Source: Aquimonas sp964586455
Lineage (GTDB): Bacteria > Pseudomonadota > Gammaproteobacteria > Xanthomonadales > Xanthomonadaceae
Direction of reading: 5' to 3'
Length of the DNA: 64,000 nt
Assembly (NCBI GenBank): GCA_964586455.1
Contig: CAZPHV010000015.1
Location: 1 to 64,000 of the forward strand
The position numbers and the translations under genes are program-made. The stretch's first letter is position 1. Each line of letters begins with the position of its first letter. The notes beneath the pieces are model-generated. The model made no database searches and had not been told where the DNA came from. It was given only the letters and a program-made list of their open reading frames with translations. This document shows, in pieces, positions 32,411-40,790 of the stretch.

Positions 32411-33033
32411 CCTCGACTCCGGTACTGCAGCGCCTCCAGGGTCGGCACCACCCAAGACAAGAATTGCGCGGCAAGCGTATGCAGATCGGAATCGAGCCAG
32501 ATCAGCCGCGCTCGCGAACTGCGCCACGCGCGCGGGCCTGCCTCGACGATCGGCATGGCGATGCCGAGCCGCGGCAAGCGCTCCAGCAGCACAGCTTCCG
32601 CTGCGGGTGTGGCGGTCAGCAGCACCAGATCGAAGCTGTCGAGCGCATCACCCAGTGCTGCGTCGATGCGCTCAGGCTGCTGCGGCAGCGAAGGCCAGGC
32701 CAGGGATTCGATGCGCTGCTCGCTAAGCAGCGCCTGCAGCATCGGGCTGGCGGCGTCGTGCTGACGCGACTCCACAAGCGTCTCGCCGGCCTGCAGCAGC
32801 GCATCGCCAAAGCTGAAAACGGCCACGGTCGGGCGCGGATACACCTCAACCCGAGCGACGCCGCTGGCGGCAAGCTGGCCGATCTGCAGCGGGGTCAGCG
32901 CATCGCCAGGCTTCACGCCTGGAAGTGCGGCCCCGGCGTGCACACGCGCCAAGGCGCGCGGCACCGGCACCGCCTCGATGCGCAACGGCGGCGTCGGCAC
33001 GGATTCAATCAAAGCACGCAGCAAGGCATCCAT
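32407..33033 (-). CDS. Shortened MoeA-like protein
   Basis: This 208-residue protein resembles the middle of MoeA (molybdenum insertase). It has LPGVKPGDALTPLQIGQLAASGVARVEVYPRPTVAVFSFGDAL, split here over residues 38-78, then a MogA-like fold part. It is half the normal 400 residues. The extended N-terminal domain and the final beta-barrel are missing, and the usual GDEL is GDAL. The gene is coupled to moeB. It could be a degenerate MoeA or a specialised cofactor-binding protein. Confidence 0.7.
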   Translation of the reverse strand: MDALLRALIESVPTPPLRIEAVPVPRALARVHAGAALPGVKPGDALTPLQIGQLAASGVARVEVYPRPTVAVFSFGDALLQAGETLVESRQHDAASPMLQALLSEQRIESLAWPSLPQQPERIDAALGDALDSFDLVLLTATPAAEAVLLERLPRLGIAMPIVEAGPRAWRSSRARLIWLDSDLHTLAAQFLSWVVPTLEALQYRSRG

Positions 33034-33062
33034 GGACGCGACCTCCGGAAACTGAAGCGGCT

Positions 33063-34472
33063 TTACGACTTGCGCTTGACGAACTGCATCAGGCGCTTGC
33101 GCTTGGCTTTCTGGCGGTCGTTCAGCGCGGGCTTGGGCTTGTCCTTGAAGGGGTTCTCGCCCTCGCGGAACAGCAGCGCGACCGGCGTGCCCACCAGCTT
33201 GAAGCGCTTGCGGAAGAAGTTCTCCAGATAGCGCTTGTAGCTGTCCGGCAGAGTCTTCAGACGGGTACCGTGCACCACGATGGTCGGCGGGTTGTGGCCG
33301 GCCATGTGGGCGTAGCGCAGCTTGGCGCTATGGCCACGCACCAGCGGCGGCTGAAAGGCCTCGAAAGCGGCTTCGAGTGCGCGATTGATCTCGGGCGTCG
33401 AGATGACTCGGGTGGCCGATTCATTGGCGCGATGCACCGCGCGGAACAGTTCGCGCAGGCCGGTGCCGTGCTTGGCCGAAATCGTCACGATCTGGGCATA
33501 GCTGACGAAGGTCAGCCGACGCTCCAGGTCCGCCTTGCACTGATCCTTCTGATACTGGGTCAGGCCGTCCCACTTGTTGACCGCGATTACCAGCGCGCGC
33601 TGAGCCTGAAGCACATGCCCGAGCACCGTGGCGTCCTGCTCGGTGACGCCTTCGCTGGCATCGAGCATGAACACCACCACTTCACTTTGCTCGATCGCCT
33701 GCAGCGCCTTCAGCACGCTGAACTTTTCGATGGCCTCTTCGACGCGCGCCTTGCGACGAATACCTGCGGTATCGATCAGCCGGTACTTGCGCCCGTCGCG
33801 TTCGAGATCCACGGCGATCGAATCACGGGTGGTGCCCGCCACTTCCGACGCCAGCACGCGCTCTTCGCCGCAAATGCGATTCACCAGTGTGGACTTGCCG
33901 ACGTTGGGGCGGCCCACGATCGCCAGCTTGCGGCGTTCGCTTGGATCTTCCAGGGCCGGATCGACATCGCCTTCTGCTGCCGAGGGGATGCGCGCGTAGA
34001 GCGCATCGATCAAGGGCAGCACGCCGCGTCCGTGCGAGGCCGCAAGCGGCAGCATGGCGTCGATTCCGAAGCGCGAAAACTCCGACAGCGCGCTGGTTTC
34101 ATCCAGACCGTCGGTCTTGTTCACTGCGAGGATCACCGGCTTGGACTGCCGGCGCAGGCGACGCAGGATCTCGCTGTCATCCGGGGTGATGCCGACGCGG
34201 CCATCAACAATGAACAGCAGCACGTCGGCTTCTTCCACCGCGGCCCAGCTCTGCACTTCCGCGCGTTCGCCCAGGCTGCCTTCTTCGGAGCCGATACCGC
34301 CGGTATCGACCACCATGAAGGGGCGATCGCCAAGTCGGCAGACGCCGTACTGACGATCGCGCGTCAGGCCGGGCTGATCCGCCACCAGCGCGTTGCGCGA
34401 CCGGGTGAGGACGTTGAATAGGGTGGACTTGCCCACATTGGGGCGGCCGACCAAGGCGACGAGAGGCAGCAC
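33063..34472 (-). CDS. der: Ribosome biogenesis GTPase Der
   Basis: This 469-residue essential GTPase acts in assembly of the 50S subunit. Two tandem G domains are visible, each with a GRPNVGKST loop (near residues 8 and 183), DTGG or DTAG switch motifs, and NKTD or NKWD specificity motifs. A KH-like domain and a lysine- and arginine-rich tail follow. The length is normal. A terminator separates it from bamB. Confidence 0.97.
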   Translation of the reverse strand: MLPLVALVGRPNVGKSTLFNVLTRSRNALVADQPGLTRDRQYGVCRLGDRPFMVVDTGGIGSEEGSLGERAEVQSWAAVEEADVLLFIVDGRVGITPDDSEILRRLRRQSKPVILAVNKTDGLDETSALSEFSRFGIDAMLPLAASHGRGVLPLIDALYARIPSAAEGDVDPALEDPSERRKLAIVGRPNVGKSTLVNRICGEERVLASEVAGTTRDSIAVDLERDGRKYRLIDTAGIRRKARVEEAIEKFSVLKALQAIEQSEVVVFMLDASEGVTEQDATVLGHVLQAQRALVIAVNKWDGLTQYQKDQCKADLERRLTFVSYAQIVTISAKHGTGLRELFRAVHRANESATRVISTPEINRALEAAFEAFQPPLVRGHSAKLRYAHMAGHNPPTIVVHGTRLKTLPDSYKRYLENFFRKRFKLVGTPVALLFREGENPFKDKPKPALNDRQKAKRKRLMQFVKRKS

Positions 34473-34562
34473 GGGTGGATCCTTTCAAACGCGTGCAACA
34501 GCATCGGAGAATGCGGCGACACGATGGGGCGGGGTCAACAGTCTGCCCCAAGTTCCGGAAAA

Positions 34563-34598
34563 CGCAGAACGCGCCGTGTTGCCACGACGCGTTCTGCG
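34563..34598 (-). terminator. Terminator downstream of bamB
   Basis: An 11-bp stem (cgcagaacgcg with cgcgttctgcg) with a 14-base loop is followed, in the minus direction, by TTTTCC. It separates the bamB operon from der. Confidence 0.8.
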
Positions 34599-34617
34599 AG
34601 AAAGTGCAGCAAAGCGC

Positions 34618-35778
34618 CTAGCGGACGCGGAAGGCCGAGATTTCGCCGTCAGTGCTGGTCACGATCAAGAGGTCGTCCACCACGAGCGGGCTGCCCTTGA
34701 TCGGCTTTTTGCCTGCGCGCGCGCGGCCCACGAAGCGGCCATCGTCCATGCTCATCCAGTGAACATAGCCTTCGACATCGCCGACCGCTGCGTATCCCGA
34801 GTGGTAGGCCGGCGTGCTCAACCAGCGGTGCGCCAGCGCGTCCTGCTTCCAGGTCGCAGAGCCTGAGCGCTGATCCAGCGACCACACATTGCCGCGATCG
34901 TCCGCGGCCAGCACCGCATCACCCGCCAGAGTCAGACCGGCGTACACCGACATTTCGCGATTCCACATTGGACGCGCGTTCAGTGCTTCAAAGGCCACGA
35001 CCTGACCTCGATAGCTGCCTGCGAACAACACGCCATCGCGGAACGCGATCTCACCGTCGACATCGCTCATGCGGTCGAGATCGGTGCGGCCCTCACCCAC
35101 CGACACCGGCTGCTCCCACACCGGAGACCCGTTCTCCAAGCGCAGCGCAACCACGCTGCCGTCGTCGTAGCCGACAAACAGTGCAGTATCGACAATCAAG
35201 GGGGGGCTGTTGCCACGCAGGGTCAAGCTGGGTAGTGCACGATCGAACACCCAGCGGCGGCTGCCGTCAGTGATCGAGTAGGCGAACAGGCGGCCATCGT
35301 TGGAACGCACCACCGTCAGCCCGCGAGCAACCGCCGGCTGCGCGATCACCTCTGAAGTGACGCTGGCGCGCCAGCGCTCGTTGCCGTTGTCTGGATTCAG
35401 CGCCAATACCACGCCATCGAGCGTGGTCATGATCAAAGTACCTTCGCCGAAGCCGGGCGCACCGGCGAACCGCAGGCCGTCGAAGCGCTGCTTCCAGGCT
35501 TCTCGCCCGGTCTGCGTGTCAAGTGCGATCACTTCGCCCTTGATGTTGCCGATATAAAGACGACCTTCGCCCGCGACCGGGCGCTGGTTCAGACCCATCC
35601 GCCGCTCACCCTTGCCGATCGAGCGCGACCAGACCTGGTCTACGTCGATGCTGGCCTCGAAGTTCACCAGTTCGGCTGGCGGTTGGATGTTCTCGCGCTT
35701 GCTCACCCTGGAGCCACCGCAGGCCACCAGTGACGCGGCGAGTGCCGCCAGGCCCAAAGCCTGCCAAGCCGCCCGCAT
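34618..35778 (-). CDS. bamB: Outer membrane assembly lipoprotein BamB
   Basis: This is a 386-residue lipoprotein of the BAM complex, which inserts beta-barrel proteins into the outer membrane. The lipobox SLVACGG is cut before the cysteine near residue 20. The rest is an eight-bladed PQQ-type propeller with repeated strands such as GRLYIGNIKGEVIALDTQTG. It begins two bases after the stop of the TPR gene, in an operon with rodZ and pilF. Confidence 0.94.
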   Translation of the reverse strand: MRAAWQALGLAALAASLVACGGSRVSKRENIQPPAELVNFEASIDVDQVWSRSIGKGERRMGLNQRPVAGEGRLYIGNIKGEVIALDTQTGREAWKQRFDGLRFAGAPGFGEGTLIMTTLDGVVLALNPDNGNERWRASVTSEVIAQPAVARGLTVVRSNDGRLFAYSITDGSRRWVFDRALPSLTLRGNSPPLIVDTALFVGYDDGSVVALRLENGSPVWEQPVSVGEGRTDLDRMSDVDGEIAFRDGVLFAGSYRGQVVAFEALNARPMWNREMSVYAGLTLAGDAVLAADDRGNVWSLDQRSGSATWKQDALAHRWLSTPAYHSGYAAVGDVEGYVHWMSMDDGRFVGRARAGKKPIKGSPLVVDDLLIVTSTDGEISAFRVR

Positions 35779-35780
35779 CC

Positions 35781-36428
35781 TCAGGACTCCTGCGGGGCGG
35801 CTGCGCCCAAGTCAGCGAGCTTGAGCTCAACCAGACCACGACTCTGCAGGGTGCGGTCGAGGTGGGTCAGCGCATCCTGATAGGCGCTGACGGCCTCCTC
35901 GGTCTTGCCCTGAGCGCGCAACACATCACCGCGCAGCTCGGCCGCGAGGCCGGGGAAACTGGCCTCGGCAGACGTCGCCAGCTGCAGCGATTCGTCCAGT
36001 TGCCCTTGGGCAAGGCGGATGCGAGCCAGGCGCAGACCGGCCAGGTTCGCCAACAGGGGATCCTTGGCGGCGGACTGCGCGTTCGCCAACGCACCGGCAG
36101 CGCCATCCAGATCGCCCGCCGCCAGACGCGTATGCGCCAGCTGCAGCTCGGCCATCGCGACGTAGGGCGAATCCTTGAAGCGCTCGCCAATGCCGCCCGC
36201 GACTTCACCAATCGTGTCCGACTGCTTGGCTTCAACCGCGCGGCGGAGGGATTCGAACTGATTCGCTGCGTCGTACTGAGCCTGCAGCTGCGAACCCTCG
36301 TGCCATTGCCAGCCGAAGAAGGCCAGCAGACCCACAGCCACGCCGCCCAGCAGCGCATTGCCGTTTTCCTTCAGCCAGCTGCGAACGCGTTCGCCGCGCT
36401 CGTGTTCATCCATCAGTTCAATCGACAT
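35781..36428 (-). CDS. YfgM-like membrane-anchored TPR protein
   Basis: This 215-residue protein has a cytoplasmic N-terminus (RVRSWLKENG), one membrane helix at about 26-42, and a periplasmic part built of TPR helices (AELQLAHTRLAAGDLDGAAGAL and later). The YfgM family (DUF2133/TPR_21) works with SecYEG and periplasmic chaperones. Its place before bamB is the conserved gammaproteobacterial order. Confidence 0.88.
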   Translation of the reverse strand: MSIELMDEHERGERVRSWLKENGNALLGGVAVGLLAFFGWQWHEGSQLQAQYDAANQFESLRRAVEAKQSDTIGEVAGGIGERFKDSPYVAMAELQLAHTRLAAGDLDGAAGALANAQSAAKDPLLANLAGLRLARIRLAQGQLDESLQLATSAEASFPGLAAELRGDVLRAQGKTEEAVSAYQDALTHLDRTLQSRGLVELKLADLGAAAPQES

Positions 36429-36491
36429 TGCGAATTCCGTACAAGGTGAACAGGCGCCCGTTCAGGGGCGCGAAGTCGTGGGCGATCCGAC

Positions 36492-37430
36492 TCAGCCCGG
36501 ATTGGCCGGCGCCAACGCGCCGTCCGCGCCGAGTCTAAAGCGGGCGACGTTGGCCCGCTGGAACGCGGACACGTCGATTGACTCGCCATTCAGGCGCAAC
36601 TCAACACCGCCCGCGTTGCCAAGGGACACCCTGAGCCCAGCGTCCACAGGGAAGCTGCGGGTCGAGCCCGCGCGAAGCAGGGACGACTCCAGCACGGTGC
36701 CGTCTGCAGTACTGACCTCGACCCAGCTGTCGGCCGTGAGGCTCAGCCGAAGCCCGGCTGCTTCGTCGACAGCAATGCTTGCCGAAGGAGCCTCAATGTC
36801 GGGCACGGCCGCTGCCGGAGGCAGCAACCCTGCGTCCAGACTGGGCGCGGCGGGCCGCGGCGGAAACATGGGCGCTAGTGATGCCATCACCTGCACCTCA
36901 GTCGCAGCCGAGGATGCGGCGGCGAGCCCGTCAACACCGCTGCGGCCGGCTGGAGCCGGTACGTCAAGTGAGGTCAGCGTGGCGCGCTGTGAGGGCAGCT
37001 GATTCGACGTGGCCATCCAGATGAAGGGCACGACGATCGCTGCGGTAAGCAGCACATGCCCGATGCGGCTGGTGTAACGACCCAGCACCGTGCCATAGCG
37101 CGGCTTGACATGGATAACCAGGTTTGGCGCGGTTGTCCGGGCGATCGGCGCCGTGTCAAGAACCACCAGAGGCATTCCCACCGCCTTGGCGTATGCACTG
37201 AGGTAGCCGCGCGCGAATACGCCGGCCCCCAACGCGTCCAGCCGGTCGGACTCGATCGCCTCGATGATCTGGGTGCGCAGCCTGAGCCGCGAGGCCAGTT
37301 CGGGAACATCAAGGCCCATGGCCTCGCGTCGCTGCTTCAGACGCGCTCCGAGGCTGGAGAGCCCCGCATTGACGGGTTCGACAGTCTCGCTCTCGGGCGC
37401 CCCGGCGCTCTCATGCTTGTGTCCGCTCAT
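36492..37430 (-). CDS. rodZ: RodZ-family cell-shape protein
   Basis: This 312-residue protein has an N-terminal helix-turn-helix of the HTH_25 type (about 28-95, LGARLKQRREAMGLDVPELASRL), a membrane helix at about 138-157, a proline- and alanine-rich periplasmic linker, and a C-terminal DUF4115 domain (about 220-305, LTADSWVEVSTADGTVL). RodZ links MreB to the elongation machinery. The ispG and hisS genes that follow rodZ in E. coli are absent here. It overlaps pilF by four bases. Confidence 0.88.
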   Translation of the reverse strand: MSGHKHESAGAPESETVEPVNAGLSSLGARLKQRREAMGLDVPELASRLRLRTQIIEAIESDRLDALGAGVFARGYLSAYAKAVGMPLVVLDTAPIARTTAPNLVIHVKPRYGTVLGRYTSRIGHVLLTAAIVVPFIWMATSNQLPSQRATLTSLDVPAPAGRSGVDGLAAASSAATEVQVMASLAPMFPPRPAAPSLDAGLLPPAAAVPDIEAPSASIAVDEAAGLRLSLTADSWVEVSTADGTVLESSLLRAGSTRSFPVDAGLRVSLGNAGGVELRLNGESIDVSAFQRANVARFRLGADGALAPANPG

Positions 37431-38197
37431 TGGATACCTGACTCCCCCTGGAGCATCGGTGCGGGTTCATGATCGGGAAACTCCGAGCGCAGACGCGTGC
37501 GGTAGCGGTTGGCCGCTGCCGTATCGCCAAGCCCGGACTCGATGGCGATCCCCAACTCCAAGGCATCCGGCCTTGCAGCGGTCACCGCCTCGTGACGTTG
37601 CAGGAAAGCGCGCGCGCGCATCAGCTCTCCGTTTGCGAACTGCAGCTGCGCCAGATCGAGAAGCACTTCCGGATTGCCGGGTTCGATCTCCAGAGCGCGG
37701 CGCAGGTAGCGATCAGCCGCAGCCAGATCGCCCGACTTCATCGCGCAGACCCCCGCGTTGGTGAACGCCACCACGGGGGTCGAATAGAAGGGATCATCCA
37801 CAGCCTTGGCAAAGCGCGCTTCGGCTTCAAGGAAGCGACCGGAGCGACACAGGAACTGGCCGTAATTGTTGTTCACCGAACCGTCTTCGGGCTTTAGATC
37901 GACGGCGCGCCGGTAGTGCGTTTCTGCGCGCTCCGGGCGACGGATTTCTTCGTACAGCACCGCAATCACGGTGTGCGCGTCGGTCGAGCGGGGGTCCAGC
38001 TCCAGCGCCTTGGTGAGGCGCTCCAGAGCGATCTGCAACTGGCCGCGCTGCATGTAGGCGCGCCCCATCTGTACGTGGTTCGCAGCGGCGATGGCAGTCG
38101 GCGAATCCGCCTCCTGGCGGCTACCACCCGTGGTTTCACAGCCCGCAAGCACGAGCGTGGCAAAAAGAACCAGCAGGCGCGGATCAAGCCGCAGCAT
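37427..38197 (-). CDS. pilF: Type IV pilus pilotin PilF/PilW
   Basis: This is a 256-residue lipoprotein with lipobox LVLAGCE and about six TPR repeats (GRAYMQRGQLQIALERLTKALELDP and onwards). PilF is the pilotin that carries the PilQ secretin to the outer membrane. The start overlaps the end of rlmN by 14 bases. The rlmN-pilF-rodZ order is typical for pseudomonads and xanthomonads, which supports the assignment. Confidence 0.88.
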   Translation of the reverse strand: MLRLDPRLLVLFATLVLAGCETTGGSRQEADSPTAIAAANHVQMGRAYMQRGQLQIALERLTKALELDPRSTDAHTVIAVLYEEIRRPERAETHYRRAVDLKPEDGSVNNNYGQFLCRSGRFLEAEARFAKAVDDPFYSTPVVAFTNAGVCAMKSGDLAAADRYLRRALEIEPGNPEVLLDLAQLQFANGELMRARAFLQRHEAVTAARPDALELGIAIESGLGDTAAANRYRTRLRSEFPDHEPAPMLQGESGIQ

Positions 38198-39383
38198 CGT
38201 CCACCTTCGTCTCGAGAGAGCGCCGGAAATCCGCTTGGCGGCGGGTACGATCCATCACCTGCCCTTTCAGCTGACCGCAGGCGGCGTCGATGTCGTCGCC
38301 GCGGGTGCGGCGGACCATGGTGAGAATCTGACCGTCGAGCAGGATCTTCTGAAACGCGCGAATGTCCTCCTCGGCGCTGCGCTCGAAGCGCGTACCAGGG
38401 AAGGGATTGAATGGAATCAGGTTGACCTTGGCGGCGTCACCGTACTGCACGGCGTTGGCGAAGCGGCGCATCAGGCGGACCAGCTCGCGGGCCTGTTCGG
38501 GGCGATCGTTGACGCCGCGCATCAGCGTGTACTCAAAGGTGATGGATTCGCGCTTCTTGCGCAGCGCATAGCGCACGCAGGCGTCCATCAGCTCGGCGAT
38601 CGGGTACTTCTTGTTCAGCGGCACCAGCTCGGTGCGCAGATCGTCGGTCGGGGCGTGCAAGGAGACTGCCAGCGAGACGTCGGATTCCTCGGCGAGTCGA
38701 TCGATCATCGGCACCAAGCCGGCGGTCGACAGGGTGACGCGCTTGTTGGCCAGACCGAGGCCGTTGTCATCGCGCATGATCGACATCGCACGCACCACGT
38801 TGTCGAAGTTCAGCAGCGGCTCGCCCATGCCCATCATCACGACATTGGTGAGCTTGCGATGCTGATGCGCCTTATTGCCGAGGTGCTTCGACGCTGTCCA
38901 GACCTGACCGATGATCTCGGCGGTCGACAGGTTGCGGTTGAAGCCCTGGGTAGCGGTGCTGCAGAAACTGCAGTTGAGGCCACAGCCGACCTGGCTCGAA
39001 ACGCACAGGGTGCCGCGACCCTTGTCAGGGATGAACACAGCCTCGATTGCGTTCGAGGTGTCCATTCCCAACAACCACTTGTGCGTACCGTCAGTGGAAG
39101 CCTTGTCGAGAACCACCGCCGGCGGGCGGATTTCGCAGTGTTGTTCCAGCTTGGCTCGCAACACTTTGCCGACATCGGTCATCTCACCGATATCGGTGAC
39201 ATGTTGGTGGTACATCCACTTCATGATCTGGTGTGCGCGGAAGCGCTTCTCGCCGAGGGTTTCGACAAAGAAGCGCTCCAGGCCAGCGCGGTCCAGGTCA
39301 AACAGGTTGATGCGCCCCGACGACGGCAGGGAGGCCGCGACAGCAGTGCTCGCGGTTTCCAGGCGGACGGGGATTTCGCTCAT
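38184..39383 (-). CDS. rlmN: Dual-specificity 23S rRNA/tRNA methyltransferase RlmN
   Basis: This 399-residue radical SAM enzyme methylates C2 of A2503 in 23S rRNA and A37 in some tRNAs. The iron-sulfur motif is CGLNCSFC (C-x3-C-x2-C). The GMGEPLLN loop and a later methyl-carrying cysteine region (QLKGQV) fit the family. The N-terminal helical domain binds RNA. It lies 28 bases after ndk. Confidence 0.96.
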   Translation of the reverse strand: MSEIPVRLETASTAVAASLPSSGRINLFDLDRAGLERFFVETLGEKRFRAHQIMKWMYHQHVTDIGEMTDVGKVLRAKLEQHCEIRPPAVVLDKASTDGTHKWLLGMDTSNAIEAVFIPDKGRGTLCVSSQVGCGLNCSFCSTATQGFNRNLSTAEIIGQVWTASKHLGNKAHQHRKLTNVVMMGMGEPLLNFDNVVRAMSIMRDDNGLGLANKRVTLSTAGLVPMIDRLAEESDVSLAVSLHAPTDDLRTELVPLNKKYPIAELMDACVRYALRKKRESITFEYTLMRGVNDRPEQARELVRLMRRFANAVQYGDAAKVNLIPFNPFPGTRFERSAEEDIRAFQKILLDGQILTMVRRTRGDDIDAACGQLKGQVMDRTRRQADFRRSLETKVDDAAA

Positions 39384-39411
39384 GACCTGTTCCTATCCTG
39401 CTCGATCCGGC

Positions 39412-39837
39412 TCAGCGCGGGCACAGCTCGGTGGCAGCGAAAAAGTAGGCGGTTTCAATCGCCGCATTCTCAAGGCTGTCGGATCCATGGACGGCGTTGG
39501 CGTCAATGCTCTCGGCGAAGTCCGCGCGGATCGTGCCCGGCGCAGCTTCCTTCGGATTGGTGGCGCCCATCAGCTCGCGGTTCTTCAGAACGGCGTTCTC
39601 GCCTTCCAGCACCTGGATCATCACCGGACCGGAGATCATGAACTCAACCAGAGCGTTGAAGAAGGGACGCTCGCGATGCACAGCGTAGAAGCCCTCGGCC
39701 TCCTTGCGGGAAAGATGCTTCATCTTGGCAGCGACGACCTTCAGACCGGCCTTTTCGAAGCGGCTGTAGATCTCGCCGACCACGTTCTTGGCGACCGCGT
39801 CGGGCTTGATGATGGAAATGGTGCGCTCGAGCGCCAT
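39412..39837 (-). CDS. ndk: Nucleoside diphosphate kinase
   Basis: This 141-residue enzyme transfers the gamma phosphate between nucleoside triphosphates and diphosphates. It opens with the family sequence ERTISIIKPDAV, and the phosphorylated histidine is in HGSDS. It is the first gene of the ndk-rlmN-pilF-rodZ run. A CGGAG site precedes the ATG, and 285 bases of non-coding DNA, presumably with its promoter, separate it from the divergent TetR gene. Confidence 0.97.
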   Translation of the reverse strand: MALERTISIIKPDAVAKNVVGEIYSRFEKAGLKVVAAKMKHLSRKEAEGFYAVHRERPFFNALVEFMISGPVMIQVLEGENAVLKNRELMGATNPKEAAPGTIRADFAESIDANAVHGSDSLENAAIETAYFFAATELCPR

Positions 39838-40085
39838 GCTGCAACTCCGGTTGAAATGTGAATGTTGTGAAAAAGCTACACGCCTAGCCGCGCGTGGCTC
39901 GGCCGGATTTCCGGCTGAAAACGCGGGCTTACGGCGAAATGGTCAAGTAGTGTAGCTGAAGCTTGCGGCTAGCGCACATGCGTGTAGGCCTATGCTAAGC
40001 CTGGGTCAAAAATGTGACGCGGGCCGCGAAAGGGTTGCATGCGGCAACGCACATTGACCTCGCGCGTCGGTTCGGCCTAGTCTCT

Positions 40086-40099
40086 CAAACGTTTGTTTG
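40086..40099. promoter_or_regulatory. PsrA-type operator
   Basis: The palindrome caaacgtttg (40086-40095), followed by tttg, lies 24 bases before the TetR-family start. The Pseudomonas fatty-acid regulator PsrA recognises CAAAC-n-GTTTG sites and represses its own gene, so autoregulation is expected here. Confidence 0.6.
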
Positions 40100-40122
40100 A
40101 ATTGAGCGCTGGGGTTTGCTGC

Positions 40123-40752
40123 GTGAGTCTGAGTCAGTTCTCCACCAAGGAGCGCCTGCTGAGTGCAGCTGAACAGCTGTTCGCCGAGCACGGCTTCGCC
40201 GCGACCTCCCTGCGCCAGCTGACCGCCTGCGCCGACGTCAACATCGCGGCCGTCAACTACCACTTCGGCAGCAAGGAAAACCTCATCACTGAGGTGTTCC
40301 GGCGCCGCTTCGATGAACTCAGCGAGCGTCGGCTCAAACTGCTGCACGAGGCGATTGCCCAAGATGCGCAGGATCTGCAGGCGATCCTGGCCGCCTTCAT
40401 CGTGCCTTCCATGCAGATCGGCATGGAAGGCGAAGGCGCGGCCTTCGTGCGCGTGGTCGCCCGCGCCTACGCGGAAAAGAACGAACGCCTGCGTCAGTTT
40501 CTGTCGGATCACTACGGTCATGTGCTGCGCGAGTTCGCGCGCGCCATCCAGGTGTGTCTGCCCGCGCTGCCGAAGCAGGATCTGTACTGGCGGCTCGACT
40601 ACATCGCCGGAGCGCTGACCTATGCCATGGCCGACTTCGGCCTGATCCGCCGCCTGCCGGGCGTCAGCGAACACGAGCACTGCACGCTCGCCGCCGACAA
40701 CCTGCTGCGTTTCGCCGTAGCCGGGCTGCGGGCTCCGCCCGCGGCTGGCTGA
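40123..40752 (+). CDS. TetR-family regulator, PsrA-like
   Basis: This is a 209-residue repressor with an N-terminal TetR helix-turn-helix (FAATSLRQLTACADVNIAAVNYHFGSKENL, spread over residues 26-55) and a ligand-binding C-terminal domain. The GTG at 40123 is chosen because upstream codons have no ribosome site and would overlap the operator. The gene stands 38 bases before a beta-oxidation gene and has a CAAAC/GTTTG operator, as psrA of Pseudomonas does. It probably senses long-chain fatty acids or acyl-CoA and controls the downstream genes. Confidence 0.82.
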   Translation: MSLSQFSTKERLLSAAEQLFAEHGFAATSLRQLTACADVNIAAVNYHFGSKENLITEVFRRRFDELSERRLKLLHEAIAQDAQDLQAILAAFIVPSMQIGMEGEGAAFVRVVARAYAEKNERLRQFLSDHYGHVLREFARAIQVCLPALPKQDLYWRLDYIAGALTYAMADFGLIRRLPGVSEHEHCTLAADNLLRFAVAGLRAPPAAG

Positions 40753-40790
40753 TTCCCTTTGCCCCACTCCAGCCCCTACGAGGTTCTTCC

